From NCBI GenBank assembly GCA_963801715.1, contig CAWDGB010000004.1, positions 1-64,000 of the forward strand: a DNA stretch of 64,000 nucleotides, given 5' to 3'. Made by a program: the position numbers and the translations under genes. Below the pieces are notes generated by a model. That model ran no database searches and had not been told where the DNA came from. It was given only the letters and a program-made list of their open reading frames with translations. This DNA is from CAVVJA01 sp963801715 (GTDB taxonomy: Bacteria; Actinomycetota; Actinomycetes; Mycobacteriales; Jatrophihabitantaceae). This document shows, piece after piece, positions 9,648 through 19,132 of this stretch; within the stretch, counting starts at the first letter, position 1, and each line of letters begins with the position of its first letter.

Positions 9648-10597
9648 CTACGGGATGAGCACGAGCTTGCCGTGAGCTCCCCGTTCCTGTTGTTCCCAGG
9701 CGCTTGGCCACGTCGGAGAGCGGCAGCTGGATCGTGTCGACGGTGATCAACCCCCGGGCTGCTTGCTCGGTCAGGTCGCGATAGGCCTCGCGGCGCGGCT
9801 CAAGGGGGACGTGGAAGACCGCGAAGCCCAGGAGGTGCAGCGCGCGCGAACGAACTAGCGCAGCCGGCAGCTCGATGGTCGACGCGGCGGAGTTGCCGAG
9901 CTGCACATACCGCGCGCCATGACTCGCCGCCTGCATGGCCGCGAAGGCCGGCTCACCCCAGAGCGGGTCGACGATCACGTCGATCCCGTGCTCGCCGGCT
10001 GCCTCCCTGAATGCGGCGGGAAGATCTGCCCCTGGAGCGATGGTCACGCACGACGTCCGCTCCCCGCTCTCGGGCGAGCTCCAGCCGGCCCGCGTCGCGG
10101 TCGGCGGCGATGACATAGGCCGCGCCCTGCGCCTTGGCCGCCTGAACCGCGATCATCCCCAAGGCTCCGGTTCCGAGGACAAGCACTGACTCACCAGGCT
10201 GCAGTTTCGCGCGCCAGCTGAGCGCGAGCCAGGCGGCCAGACCGGTGTTGCCCAGCGCGGCTGCGGTCACGTCGTTCACGCCGTCGGCCGGTTCGAACAG
10301 TTCCGCACCGGGGACGAGCGCGCGCTGCGCCCATGACCCATATGGAGGCACGGGAGCGTCGAAGAAGACCCGGTGTCCGTCGGCGGTGCGCCCGACGCCG
10401 TCCGAGCCAACAACGGACGGGACCGGCGGGGGGCCGGTGTAGAAGGATCCGGAGGCCTTGGCCAGATCGACGTGGTGCACGCCGGCAGCCGCGACGTCGA
10501 CGACGATCTGGCCCGCCCCGGGGACAGGGTCGGCAAAGTCGCTGAAGCGCGGCGGAGCACCCAACTCAACGAGCACGGCGGCCTTCATCTGCGACAT
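9648..10597 (-). pseudogene. Quinone-oxidoreductase-like MDR reductase, frameshifted
   Basis: Zinc-free medium-chain reductase of the quinone oxidoreductase type, about 315 residues after repair. The opening MKAAVLVELGAPPRFSDF, the substrate region PVPSVVGSDGVGR, the nucleotide fold VLVLGTGALGMIAVQAAKAQ and the final AWEQQERGAHGKLVLIP are all present, but in three frames. Each break (near 10043 and 9703) equals one extra base. The segments are well conserved, so the breaks may be sequence errors. It probably reduces quinones or enones with NADPH. Confidence 0.8.
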
Positions 10598-10700
10598 CTT
10601 CCACGTTGCGGTGCTGCGGCTCTCCCCGTGGGTTCACTTCCGGAGGCACCAACAGGACTCAGACTGGCCAGAATGAGGCCGCGGTTGTCGGCGGATCATG

Positions 10701-10714
10701 CGAACATATGTTCG
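10701..10714. promoter_or_regulatory. LexA (SOS) box at dinB start
   Basis: CGAACATATGTTCG is a perfect 14-base palindrome and matches the actinobacterial LexA consensus CGAAC-N4-GTTCG. It lies over the ATG (10708) of the DNA polymerase IV gene and just before an in-frame GTG (10714). Established knowledge: LexA represses DNA-damage genes through such boxes. The overlap means LexA would cover the start of the message. Confidence 0.8.
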
Positions 10715-11905
10715 TGTCCGACACGGGTCACATCCTGCACGCCGATCTCGACGCGTTCTACGCATCGGTCGAGCAGCGCGACGATCCACGGCTACGCGGC
10801 CGACCGGTCATCGTCGGCGGCGGCGTGGTCCTTGCCGCAAGTTACGAGGCGAAGGCCCTCGGGATCCGCACTGCGATGGGCGGAGCCGCTGCTCGCCGAT
10901 TGTGCCCTGACGCCGTTGTCGTGCCGCCACGCATGACTGCGTATTCCGAAGCCAGCAAGGCGGTGTTCGCGATCTTCGAAGACACGACACCCCTCGTCGA
11001 AGGAATCTCGATCGACGAAGCCTTCCTCAACGTCGGCGGTCTGGCCCGGATCACCGGCACGCCACTGGACATCGCCGTTCGGCTGCGCCGCCAGGTCCGT
11101 GGATCGGGTCGGTCTTCCTATCACTGTCGGCGTGGCCCGGACCAAGTTCCTGGCCAAGGTGGCGAGCCGCGTGGCCAAACCTGACGGACTGCTGTCTGTG
11201 CCGCCGGGTGGCGAGTTGCGTTTTCTCCACCCGCTGCCGGTTGAGAGCCTCTGGGGCGTCGGCCGGGTCACCGCCGTCAAGCTCCGAGATAGAGGGATCT
11301 TCACGGTGGGCGACGTCGCGGATCTAAACGAGCGAGCGCTCGTTTCGATGCTCGGACCCGCGTCAGGCCGGCACCTGCACGCTCTGGCGCACAATCGCGA
11401 TCCGCGCCCGGTCCAGGTTGGTCGTCGACGCCGGTCGATCGGGTCGCAACGCGCACTTGGCCGCCATCGGCTATCCCTCGCCGAGCTCGAGGCCACCCTT
11501 GCCGGGTTGGTGGACCGCGTTACGTCGCGGCTGCGCGCCGGTCATCGGCTCTGCCGCACCGTGGTTTTGCGGATGCGATTCGACGACTTCACCCGCGCAA
11601 CGCGATCGCACACGTTCCCCGCGCCAACGGATAACACTGCGACGATCCTCGCCGCGGCGCAGACCGTCCTGGTTTCTGTCCGGCCATTGATCGCCGAGGC
11701 CGGCCTGACCCTGATCGGCATCACGCTGGCGAATCTCGACCATGCCGACGCGATCCAGCTGGAGCTTCCCTTCCGCAGTGCCCTGCTCGCCGACCTCGAC
11801 CACGCCATGGACAGGATTCGCGACCGCTTTGGAACGGCCGCACTCACCCGGGCGGCCCTGGTCGGCCGCGATTCCGGCCTCACGGTCCCGCTGCTACCCG
11901 ATTAG
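10708..11905 (+). pseudogene. dinB: DNA polymerase IV (DinB), frameshifted
   Basis: Y-family translesion polymerase, about 398 residues after repair. The palm shows HADLDAFYASVEQ and the catalytic acidic pair in GISIDEAFLN; the thumb helix-hairpin-helix region shows ESLWGVGRVTAVKLRDRGI, and the C-terminal little finger follows. One frameshift near 11100 (one extra base, between LRRQVR and VGLPITVGVARTKFLAKVAS) splits the chain. The protein is conserved on both sides. ATG 10708 sits inside a LexA box; GTG 10714 would avoid starting within the palindrome. Damage-inducible expression is inferred from the box. Confidence 0.85.
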
Positions 11906-12046
11906 CAATTCTCGCCACGACCCCGGTATCGGCGAGCGATGTGAGAGTTCCTTAATGATGTGACCCGCGCTGTGGAATCGCCGATCACTCCCTGCGGCAT
12001 ACTCCGCTTAGGGCGGCCGCGTGCGGACTTCGGTGGGGGGAGTGTC

Positions 12047-14398
12047 ATGGCGGACTACGCGCTCGCCGTGGACCTGGGCGCCGAAGTGACCGCTGCGATC
12101 AGCGACGACGAGGGCCCCCGGATCGTCCCAATCGGAGACGCCGACCAGCTGACCATGCCGGCGGCCGTGGACGCTGCCGGCCGGCTGCTGGTGGGGGACG
12201 CAGCCGCCCGCTGGGCAGGTGAACCAGATCTGCTGTGGTGGAAGGAACAACCGGCCGGCTCCACCGTTGCACCGGATGACACCGCCGAGCATGTCGTCAG
12301 CGAAGCCGAACGGCGAGTCAGTCAGCAGATCGACGGACGATTCGCTGCGTTGGTCGTGACCACGCCGACGGCGTTCCCGGCTGACGCCGCGCTCCTCCTT
12401 GTCGGCAGGTTGTCGCAGAGATATCGCGGACGCCGTATCGATACCCATCCGGCGGTATGCGCTGCCGCGGAGTTTGCCGTGCAGACCGGCGCGCTGACCC
12501 CGGACAGTCGGGTGCTGGTCGTCGACTGGCGCTCGGCCAGCCTCGATCTGGCGGTCGTGCGATGGAGCGCGCCCGAGTTCGAGATCGTCAGTCGACCATT
12601 CATGGACGAGTCGCTCCCCACCGGAGCCATGGTCACCACCGGCGCGGCCCAGATCGACCTAGCCACGCTGCGCGCTGCGTTCGCCACGGTCTTGTCCGCT
12701 GCGGATTCGCCGGTAACGGTTGCGCTGCTGGTCGGCTCGGCCGCATCGAGCGACGCGGTCCGGGATGCGATCTCCGCGACCCTTCCGTCCACTCGAGTCA
12801 CAATGGTGGCCGACGATGCTGTTGTCTTGGGCGGTGCCAGCCGCGCCGCCCTTCTTGCCTTATCCCCCCGCGAGTCGCCGCCCAACTACCCGAACGCAAC
12901 CGCACCGGTCGTCGACGACGATGTGCAATTCACCGTCTACCGGCCGCGCAGCGTCCATCCCGAAGAATGGCGAAGGCTTCTCGTTTTCGCTCACAAGACC
13001 GAGCCCTTCGAATCGCACGGCGTGCGGGTGGATCCCATTCAACAAGTGGCCCAAGAGGCCGACGCGTTGCTCGGCCAGGAATCCAGTTCGTACGTGCAGG
13101 TCGCGCGGGATAGCGATGCCGATCTGCCACGCGGTACGACGATCAGATTCGTGCCCGACGTCGAGGGTGTCGCGTTCAATCCGCCGGTCCGGGAGTTCAG
13201 CTGGCAACTTCCGGTCCACCGCGAGGAATTCCTGTTTCGCGCCGCCCAGCGCCTGCAGGGACGCGTGGCACACGGTCTCCTTTCGGTATATGTAGGCACG
13301 GTGCTTGTTGCCGACGTGAGCTTGGCGATCCGGGTCGACAGCGGATGGAGTGAATCCGATCCAGAGCCGGTACCGGCCTCTCGATATCGGAAGATATTCG
13401 CCTCCTACTCGCATCTTGACGCCGCGATCGTCGAGAACGTCGGCCGAGTGATGGCCGCGATCGGCGACGAGTTCATGCGCGATGTCGACAGCCTGCGGTC
13501 CGGACAGATCTGGAGCACCGAGCTGGAGGGCTACATCCGCGAGTGTGACGTCTTCCAGCTCTATTGGTCATCGAATTCGATGACGTCTGACCTGGTCAGC
13601 AACGAATGGCATTACGCGCTTGCGCTGAACCGGCCGGGGTTCATCCGGCCGGTCTACTGGGAGAGGCCGCGGCCGGTATTGCCCGAGCAGAATCTCCCGC
13701 CCCCGGAGTTGGACCGGCTCCACTTCAGCTACCTGCCGGTGCGGATCGAGCCGCCCAGGGTGGCCCAGCCGAGCTATCCGGGGGCTCCAGTCGGCCGGGC
13801 GCCGGTGACCACGACCGGTCAGGCCCCAGTGGCTTCCGCTGAGGCCGGCCCTCCGGCGATCGGTGGCTTGCCTCCTGTCCCGCCGGACTCGGCCGCTGAT
13901 ACGCCCGCTCCGCGGCGTCGGCGATCGACGCGAGCCATCCTCGCAATGGGTACCGCTGCGGCCGCGGTGTTGATCGGTGGATCGGTGCTGGTCGCGAATC
14001 TGGGCACGAGCGGATCGCACCGTAACAATGCAGACGTTGCGACGCCCACCCTGGCGCCTGGGACGACCTTCGCGATCGCCCCGCCGCAGGGTGCATCCGA
14101 ACTCGTCGTGTCGAGATTCATCAGCAACGTCAACGATCGCGATGTTGCCGGCGCGACGTCGCTTGTCTGTCCGGCCTTACAGTCGAGCTACGCGCGCGGG
14201 TTCGTCGATCCGAACAACGCGTTGTTCTACCAATGGACCGAGGTCTTGCTTCGTGCGACCAGGGAGGCATCGTCGTCGCGCAATCTGACGTACACCGTGA
14301 CGCTCCGCCGTGCGACCCAGCAGTTGCCTCGGACAGCGACCTTCCGGATGATCGAGCAATCCGGAAGGTCGGTCGTGTGCGGTCTGACTGTCGAGTGA
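12047..14398 (+). CDS. Hsp70-like / TIR / transmembrane multidomain protein
   Basis: A 783-residue protein with four parts. Residues 1 to about 285 look like an actin/Hsp70 ATPase fold: YALAVDLGAEVTAAIS (phosphate 1), LVVTTPTAFP, VLVVDWRSASLDLAVVRW (phosphate 2) and LLVGSAASSDAVRDAI (adenosine loop). About 295-440 is a beta-rich domain (VYRPRSVHPEEWRRLLVFAH). From 446 a TIR domain runs RYRKIFASYSHLD to about 580, with DSLRSGQIW and a Glu at 520 in SNEWHYAL, where TIR NADases place their catalytic Glu. After a Pro-rich linker comes one membrane helix (about 630-652) and an outer domain with two Cys. ATG 12047 follows a G-rich site. It has no obvious operon partner. An NAD-cleaving immune or stress sensor is inference. 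Confidence 0.75.
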   Translation: MADYALAVDLGAEVTAAISDDEGPRIVPIGDADQLTMPAAVDAAGRLLVGDAAARWAGEPDLLWWKEQPAGSTVAPDDTAEHVVSEAERRVSQQIDGRFAALVVTTPTAFPADAALLLVGRLSQRYRGRRIDTHPAVCAAAEFAVQTGALTPDSRVLVVDWRSASLDLAVVRWSAPEFEIVSRPFMDESLPTGAMVTTGAAQIDLATLRAAFATVLSAADSPVTVALLVGSAASSDAVRDAISATLPSTRVTMVADDAVVLGGASRAALLALSPRESPPNYPNATAPVVDDDVQFTVYRPRSVHPEEWRRLLVFAHKTEPFESHGVRVDPIQQVAQEADALLGQESSSYVQVARDSDADLPRGTTIRFVPDVEGVAFNPPVREFSWQLPVHREEFLFRAAQRLQGRVAHGLLSVYVGTVLVADVSLAIRVDSGWSESDPEPVPASRYRKIFASYSHLDAAIVENVGRVMAAIGDEFMRDVDSLRSGQIWSTELEGYIRECDVFQLYWSSNSMTSDLVSNEWHYALALNRPGFIRPVYWERPRPVLPEQNLPPPELDRLHFSYLPVRIEPPRVAQPSYPGAPVGRAPVTTTGQAPVASAEAGPPAIGGLPPVPPDSAADTPAPRRRRSTRAILAMGTAAAAVLIGGSVLVANLGTSGSHRNNADVATPTLAPGTTFAIAPPQGASELVVSRFISNVNDRDVAGATSLVCPALQSSYARGFVDPNNALFYQWTEVLLRATREASSSRNLTYTVTLRRATQQLPRTATFRMIEQSGRSVVCGLTVE

Positions 14399-14405
14399 AA
14401 ACCGA

Positions 14406-14580
14406 TCAGCGAACCGCGGCGCGGCGGAAGACTCGCAGGGCCAAAGCAAGCAACAGGACGGCGTAGGCCATGACAACGAGGCAGGTCCGGTAGTCCAGTC
14501 CGGGCGCGCTGCGCACCAGCGTCGCCAGGGCCGGCGCGATGACCAATGCGAACAGCAGCGAGCCAGCCGGGCCCGTCGCC
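14406..14580 (-). pseudogene. C-terminal fragment of a possible membrane protein
   Basis: The frame ends in SLLFALVIAPALATLV ... CLVVMAYAVLLLALALRVF and a basic tail before a TGA at 14406-14408: two hydrophobic helices that look like real membrane segments. Upstream of about 14580 the same frame runs opposite a sigma-factor fragment and makes no sense. It may be the end of a truncated membrane protein fused to the remnant. I do not recognise the family. Confidence 0.3.
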
Positions 14581-14963
14581 GAGTTCGGCTTGCGCCGCAG
14601 CATGATCGCGACCTGGCGCAACAGCGACGAGCCGTCAATGCCTTCCTCGCCGCGGCACGCAACGGTGACTTCGATGCGCTCCTTGCCGTCCTCGACCCGG
14701 ACGTCGTCTTCCGGGCGGACCTCGGACCCTCGACCCCTCGCTCCCGGCCGCCGGTCCATGGCGCGGGCGCGGTGGCCACCACGGTGCTTGCTTCTGCGCC
14801 TCGCTTTATCGCGCGGGTACGTCCGGCGATCGTCAACGGCGCCGCCGGTGCGGTGTATGGCGACCTGGACCATCCTCTCGGAGTAATCGGCTTCACGGTC
14901 GTGAACGGCCGCATCGACGGCATTGACCTCGTCGCCGACCCAACCAAATTGCGTCGCAGCTAA
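14550..14963 (+). pseudogene. ECF sigma factor (SigJ-type) C-terminal remnant
   Basis: The frame reads ASRARRRVRLAP, then AVNAFLAAARNGDFDALLAV and LDPDVVFRADLG, and ends VNGRIDGIDLVADPTKLR. This is the end of the sigma-4 helix and the SnoaL-like C-terminal domain of SigJ-type (ECF41-like) sigma factors. Sigma-2 and most of sigma-4 are absent, and no start or ribosome site is seen. The left edge runs into a minus-strand membrane-protein fragment, which suggests a deletion junction near 14550-14580. Confidence 0.65.
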
Positions 14964-15066
14964 CGAGCTCGCGCGCCGCCCTCGTCGCCAATGGTGGCTA
15001 GCTGCCCCGTGTTTGGATGTCGACGGCTACCGTGGCTCCGAGGTGGATCACGAAAAGGGGCGCTGG

Positions 15067-15939
15067 ATGAGGATTGGGCTGCACATTGCGAACTTCACCT
15101 GGCCGGGCGGCCCACCGACCCTGGCGCGGGATCTCCGGCGCATCGCAACAGCGGCGGAAGAGGCCGGCTTCGCTCGGCTGAGCGTCATGGATCACGTCTG
15201 GCAGATCCGCGGCATCGGGCCAGCAGAGCACGAGATGCTGGAGGCCTACACGGCGCTCGGTTACCTGGCCGCCTGCACCTCACGCGTCGAGCTCGTGTCC
15301 TGGGTGACCGCCGTCGTGTATCGCGAACCCGGGTTGCTCGCCAAGGAGGTCACCACGCTGGATGTGCTGTCCGACGGCCGGGCGTGGCTCGGAATCGGAG
15401 CAGCCTGGAACGAGGCGGAGGCGCGCGGGCTCGGCCTCCCCTTCCCGCCAACCGCCGAGCGCTTCGAACGACTCGAGGAAGCATTGCAGATCTGCCTGCA
15501 AATGTGGAGCGACAGCGACGCGGCCTTCCAGGGCAAGCACTACACACTCGAGCGCACGCTGAACTCCCCTCAGCCGTTGCGACGGCCGCACCCGCCGATC
15601 ATGATCGGGGGCGGCGGAGAGCGGAAGACGCTACGGCTGGTCGCGCTGTACGGCCAAGCGTGCAACCTGTTCGCCGGTCCGGACGTGGAACGAAAGCTCG
15701 ACGTCCTTCGCGAACACTGCGCGACGGTCGGACGCAGCTACGACGACATCGAGAAGACAGTCATGCTGCCGTTGGACGTCGGTCCGAACGGACGAGACGT
15801 CGATGTGCTCCTCCGCGAACTGGAGCGGCTCGCCGGCCTGGGCATCGCACATGTCCATGGGCAGGTCAGGGAGATGGAGACCATTACGCCGCTGGAAACC
15901 CTTGGTGAGCGCGTCATCCCGGTTGCCGCTTCGTTCTAG
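15067..15939 (+). CDS. LLM class F420-dependent oxidoreductase
   Basis: Luciferase-like TIM-barrel oxidoreductase, 290 residues, probably using coenzyme F420. Typical landmarks: MRIGLHIANFTWPGG at the start, LSVMDHVWQI, VVYREPGLLAKEVTTLDVLS, GRAWLGIGAAWNEAEARGLG and PHPPIMIGGGGERKTLRLVA. ATG 15067 follows AAAAGGGG. The substrate cannot be told; in actinobacteria such enzymes act on varied small hydride acceptors. It stands alone between a sigma remnant and a hairpin element. Confidence 0.85.
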   Translation: MRIGLHIANFTWPGGPPTLARDLRRIATAAEEAGFARLSVMDHVWQIRGIGPAEHEMLEAYTALGYLAACTSRVELVSWVTAVVYREPGLLAKEVTTLDVLSDGRAWLGIGAAWNEAEARGLGLPFPPTAERFERLEEALQICLQMWSDSDAAFQGKHYTLERTLNSPQPLRRPHPPIMIGGGGERKTLRLVALYGQACNLFAGPDVERKLDVLREHCATVGRSYDDIEKTVMLPLDVGPNGRDVDVLLRELERLAGLGIAHVHGQVREMETITPLETLGERVIPVAASF

Positions 15940-15965
15940 CGTCACGGTCGACCGGTCGAGAATGA

Positions 15966-16009
15966 TGATCTTGGAGATAACGTCGTTCCGTGCAGCAGGT
16001 CCAAGATCA
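15966..16009. repeat. Intergenic hairpin element, copy 1 (degenerate)
   Basis: Arms TGATCTTGGA (15966-15975) and TCCAAGATCA (16000-16009) form a 10-base stem. It is the weakest of six related elements in the window. It lies between two plus-strand genes, just past the LLM oxidoreductase. Confidence 0.6.
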
Positions 16010-16147
16010 CGACCGCCAACGCCCTCGCAGCCGGTCTGTTGTGCGGCCCGGGCCGATGCGCAGGCGGTCCTGTCCGTGCGGTGACTCCAGACCTCCCGGC
16101 CGAGAGGCGCCGGGTGGGATAGTCCTGCTGGAGGGGTGGTGGGGCTT

Positions 16148-17299
16148 ATGGTCGACGTGATCGTTGCCGTCGAGCGACCAGCGGTGAATCGACCGGTGGC
16201 CAGCGCGAACGCCGGGCGGAATCTCGGCTTGCTGGTTGTCTCGTTCGGCGTGACCGTCGTGGTGACGCGCTTGTTTCTCGTGCTGTCCGGCTATCCACAG
16301 GTGGGTGGCAGCACGTATCACATCGCCCACGCGCTATGGGGCGGATTGTTGCTTGTCATCGGCGCGATGCTGCCGCTGGTGTGGGCGAACCGATGGATCC
16401 TCACGTTGTCGGCGCTGTGTTCCGGAATCGGCGTCGGCCTGTTCATCGACGAGGTCGGCAAGTACATCACAACGAAGAACGACTACTTCTTTCCATTGGC
16501 GGCGCCGATCATCTACCTCGCGTTTCTGGCCGTCCTTATCGTTGCGCGATTGGTCAGCCGACCCCGTCGGTACGACGCGCGCGCCCAAACGTATTTCGTT
16601 CTCGACGATCTGTCGAAGGTCGCGGATGGCGCGATGCGGGAGAGCACGAAGCGTGACTTGCTGAACCGGCTTGGCGAGATCGAACAGTCCACCGACCGCC
16701 CGGATCTGGCCGACTTCGCCAGCCGCATGCAGCCGTTCGTTGCCACTCTGGCGCCGACGACGAGACCGGACATGCACCCGCATCTGGCAAGGGTCATCGA
16801 AATCGCCGCTCGAGTCGAACGCATCTTGCTCCCCCGCTTTCTTCACCGGATCCTGCTCATCATCGGGTCCCTGATCGTCGGATTCTTCTCGCTGCTCGGC
16901 TTGCTGGTATTCCTCGCCCTCGCTTTGAACGACCCCGAGAACAAGGTGGTGATCGATGACAAGACCGTTCCGCCGGGAACCCATCCACCGGCCCTCATGG
17001 TCGCCGCCGCCGGCGAGACCATCGTCGGACTTCTCCTGATCAGCGCCGCGGTGCTATTGCTGTTCGGGCGGGATCGAAAAGGTATCGCAGCGCTGCGCGC
17101 TGGCGTGATCTTCGGGCTGGCTGCGGTCAACGTCGTCCTGGGCTATGTGGATGCCGAGCTGGTCCTGACCGTCGTCCTTTTCGAGCTCGTTGGGCTCGGG
17201 CTCGCGCAGCGCTACCGTACCCGTTTCCTCGACCAGCCCCGCCAGCCTGACACCGGATACGCAGCGGACAACAGCCGACCAGCGAACTCAGCGGTGTGA
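16148..17299 (+). CDS. Multi-pass membrane protein of unknown function
   Basis: A 383-residue protein with about seven or eight predicted membrane segments: three in the first 130 residues (LLVVSFGVTVVVTRLFLVL; ALWGGLLLVIGAMLPLVWA; PLAAPIIYLAFLAVLIVARL), a helical cytoplasmic loop of about 110 residues, then more segments at the C-terminus. A short conserved-looking run GLFIDEVGKYITTKNDYFF sits between helices. I do not recognise a family with a known role. ATG 16148 is preceded by GGAGGGG at 11 bases; GTG 16136 is possible. Confidence 0.7.
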   Translation: MVDVIVAVERPAVNRPVASANAGRNLGLLVVSFGVTVVVTRLFLVLSGYPQVGGSTYHIAHALWGGLLLVIGAMLPLVWANRWILTLSALCSGIGVGLFIDEVGKYITTKNDYFFPLAAPIIYLAFLAVLIVARLVSRPRRYDARAQTYFVLDDLSKVADGAMRESTKRDLLNRLGEIEQSTDRPDLADFASRMQPFVATLAPTTRPDMHPHLARVIEIAARVERILLPRFLHRILLIIGSLIVGFFSLLGLLVFLALALNDPENKVVIDDKTVPPGTHPPALMVAAAGETIVGLLLISAAVLLLFGRDRKGIAALRAGVIFGLAAVNVVLGYVDAELVLTVVLFELVGLGLAQRYRTRFLDQPRQPDTGYAADNSRPANSAV

Positions 17300-17356
17300 G
17301 CGACAATCAGAACGACGGACGGCACCAATCGAACAAAATGGTGAGGAGTGCCGCGG

Positions 17357-19132
17357 GTGACGGCAGATCAGCTGGCGGCCCAGGTGTTGTCGGTGAACGT
17401 GGGTCTGCCAAAGGACGTGCTCTGGCAAGGCCGGACGGTGCATACGGCCGTCTGGAAAGAACCGGTGGACGGCCCGCGGCTGGTGCGACGCCTCAACATC
17501 GACGGTGACGGACAGGGCGACCTGGCGGGCCACGGGGGCGAGCAGCGAGCAGTATTCGTATACCAGATCGAGTCTTATCGGTATTGGCAGGACTACCTGA
17601 GCCGCGACGACTTCACGTACGGCCAGTTCGGGGAAAACCTCACTGTGCAGGGTCTGACCGACGACGAGGTGTGTATTGGCGATCGCTATCGAATCGGGAG
17701 CGCAGTCTTCGAGGTAAGCCAGCCTCGGGTCACGTGTTATCGGGTCGGTATCCGAATGGACGACGCGCGCATGCCTGCTCTGCTCATCTCTCATCACCGA
17801 CCCGGGTTCTATTTCCGGGTGCTGCGGGAGGGCATTGTGCAGGCCGGAGACGAGATTGTGCTCATCGCCCGCGGACCGGGGGCGATGACCGTGGCCGACG
17901 TCGACGCGCTGCTCTACCTGCCTGGGCACTCTCGCCAACGCGTGGTCCGCGCCCTGCAGATCCCTGCCTTGTCGCCCGGCTGGAAGATGTCGTTCGAGGC
18001 GATACTCGAGCAGGGAGCGGAGCCAGGCGCCACGGGTAACCCCGGCCTGACGGCAGTGAGCCCGCCGCCGGCGTGGGCAGGATTCCGTCCGCTGAATGTC
18101 ACGGACATTGAGCCGGAAAGCGAGTCCGTGGTCTCGGTATACCTGGCCGATCCGGACGGCAATGGCGTGCCACCCGCCCAGCCAGGACAATTTCTGACGC
18201 TGCGCTTGCCAACCGACGAGGGCCGGCAATCCATCTTGCGCAGCTATTCGCTGTCCGGACCCCCGGGTGCTAGCACGTATCGAGTCAGCGTCAAGCGCGA
18301 GCCGCACGGAGCAGGCAGTCAATTCGTGCACGACCGGGTGCGGCCCGGCGACCGCCTGGACGTTGCCGCACCGCGGGGCACCTTCATCCTGAGGCCGTCC
18401 GACGCGCCGGTCCTGTTGATGAGCGCAGGTGTGGGTGCGACGCCGGTGCTGGCGATGCTCCATGCGTTGGCTGGCACCAAGTCCAGCCGAGACGTTTGGT
18501 GGCTGCATGGCGCCCGCAACCGAGCGGAGGAGCCGTTCGCGGCCGAGTCGCGCTCGTTGCTTTCGGCATTGCCGAGTGGCCACCGATACGTCTGCTATAG
18601 CCACCCCGGCCGTGGCGATGCTGCCGGCGGCGACTACCAGACGGCCGGGCGCCTCAGTGCGTCGGTACTGGCCACACTTGACCTTCCGCGCAACTGCGAT
18701 GCGTATATCTGCGGGCCGGCCGGGTTCATGGCGGAGACATCCGCCGCACTAGTGGGCCTCGGCGTCGATGCCACCCGGATACGAACCGAGTTCTTCGGCC
18801 CGGCACCCGCGATCACGCCTGGTGTCATACCGACCCCGACCCGGCCGCCACATCATCCGGACGATGAGGCGACCGACGGTCCGCGGGTCGGCTTCGCCCG
18901 CAGCGGCCTCACCGTGCACTGGGACCCGCGCTATGCAAGCTTGCTGGACCTCGCCGAGGCGTGCGACGTACCCACCCGCTGGTCATGTCGGACCGGCGTT
19001 TGTCACACCTGTGAAACGAGTCTGCTCTCCGGGACGATCGGCTACGCTCCGGACCCGGTTGACAACCCAGCTGATGGCAATGTGCTGATCTGCTGTTCCC
19101 AACCGGTGGATGACACAGTGTTGGACATGTGA
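17357..19132 (+). CDS. MOSC / ferredoxin reductase / 2Fe-2S fusion protein
   Basis: A 591-residue three-part protein. Residues 1 to about 170 are a MOSC domain (Moco sulfurase C-terminal-like; GDLAGHGGEQRAVFVYQIES, FGENLTVQGLTDDEVCIGD, PRVTCYRVGIRM with the key Cys), followed by the MOSC-associated 3-alpha region. About 242-470 is a ferredoxin-NADP reductase-like unit (LRSYSLSGPP for flavin, LLMSAGVGATPVLAML for NAD(P)). About 510-591 is a plant-type [2Fe-2S] ferredoxin with CRTGVCHTC and a later CC. The layout resembles YiiM/YcbX-type systems that reduce N-hydroxylated compounds with molybdenum cofactor, here with its own electron chain. GTG 17357 is eight bases after AGGAG, better placed than GTG 17348. 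Confidence 0.85.
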   Translation: MTADQLAAQVLSVNVGLPKDVLWQGRTVHTAVWKEPVDGPRLVRRLNIDGDGQGDLAGHGGEQRAVFVYQIESYRYWQDYLSRDDFTYGQFGENLTVQGLTDDEVCIGDRYRIGSAVFEVSQPRVTCYRVGIRMDDARMPALLISHHRPGFYFRVLREGIVQAGDEIVLIARGPGAMTVADVDALLYLPGHSRQRVVRALQIPALSPGWKMSFEAILEQGAEPGATGNPGLTAVSPPPAWAGFRPLNVTDIEPESESVVSVYLADPDGNGVPPAQPGQFLTLRLPTDEGRQSILRSYSLSGPPGASTYRVSVKREPHGAGSQFVHDRVRPGDRLDVAAPRGTFILRPSDAPVLLMSAGVGATPVLAMLHALAGTKSSRDVWWLHGARNRAEEPFAAESRSLLSALPSGHRYVCYSHPGRGDAAGGDYQTAGRLSASVLATLDLPRNCDAYICGPAGFMAETSAALVGLGVDATRIRTEFFGPAPAITPGVIPTPTRPPHHPDDEATDGPRVGFARSGLTVHWDPRYASLLDLAEACDVPTRWSCRTGVCHTCETSLLSGTIGYAPDPVDNPADGNVLICCSQPVDDTVLDM

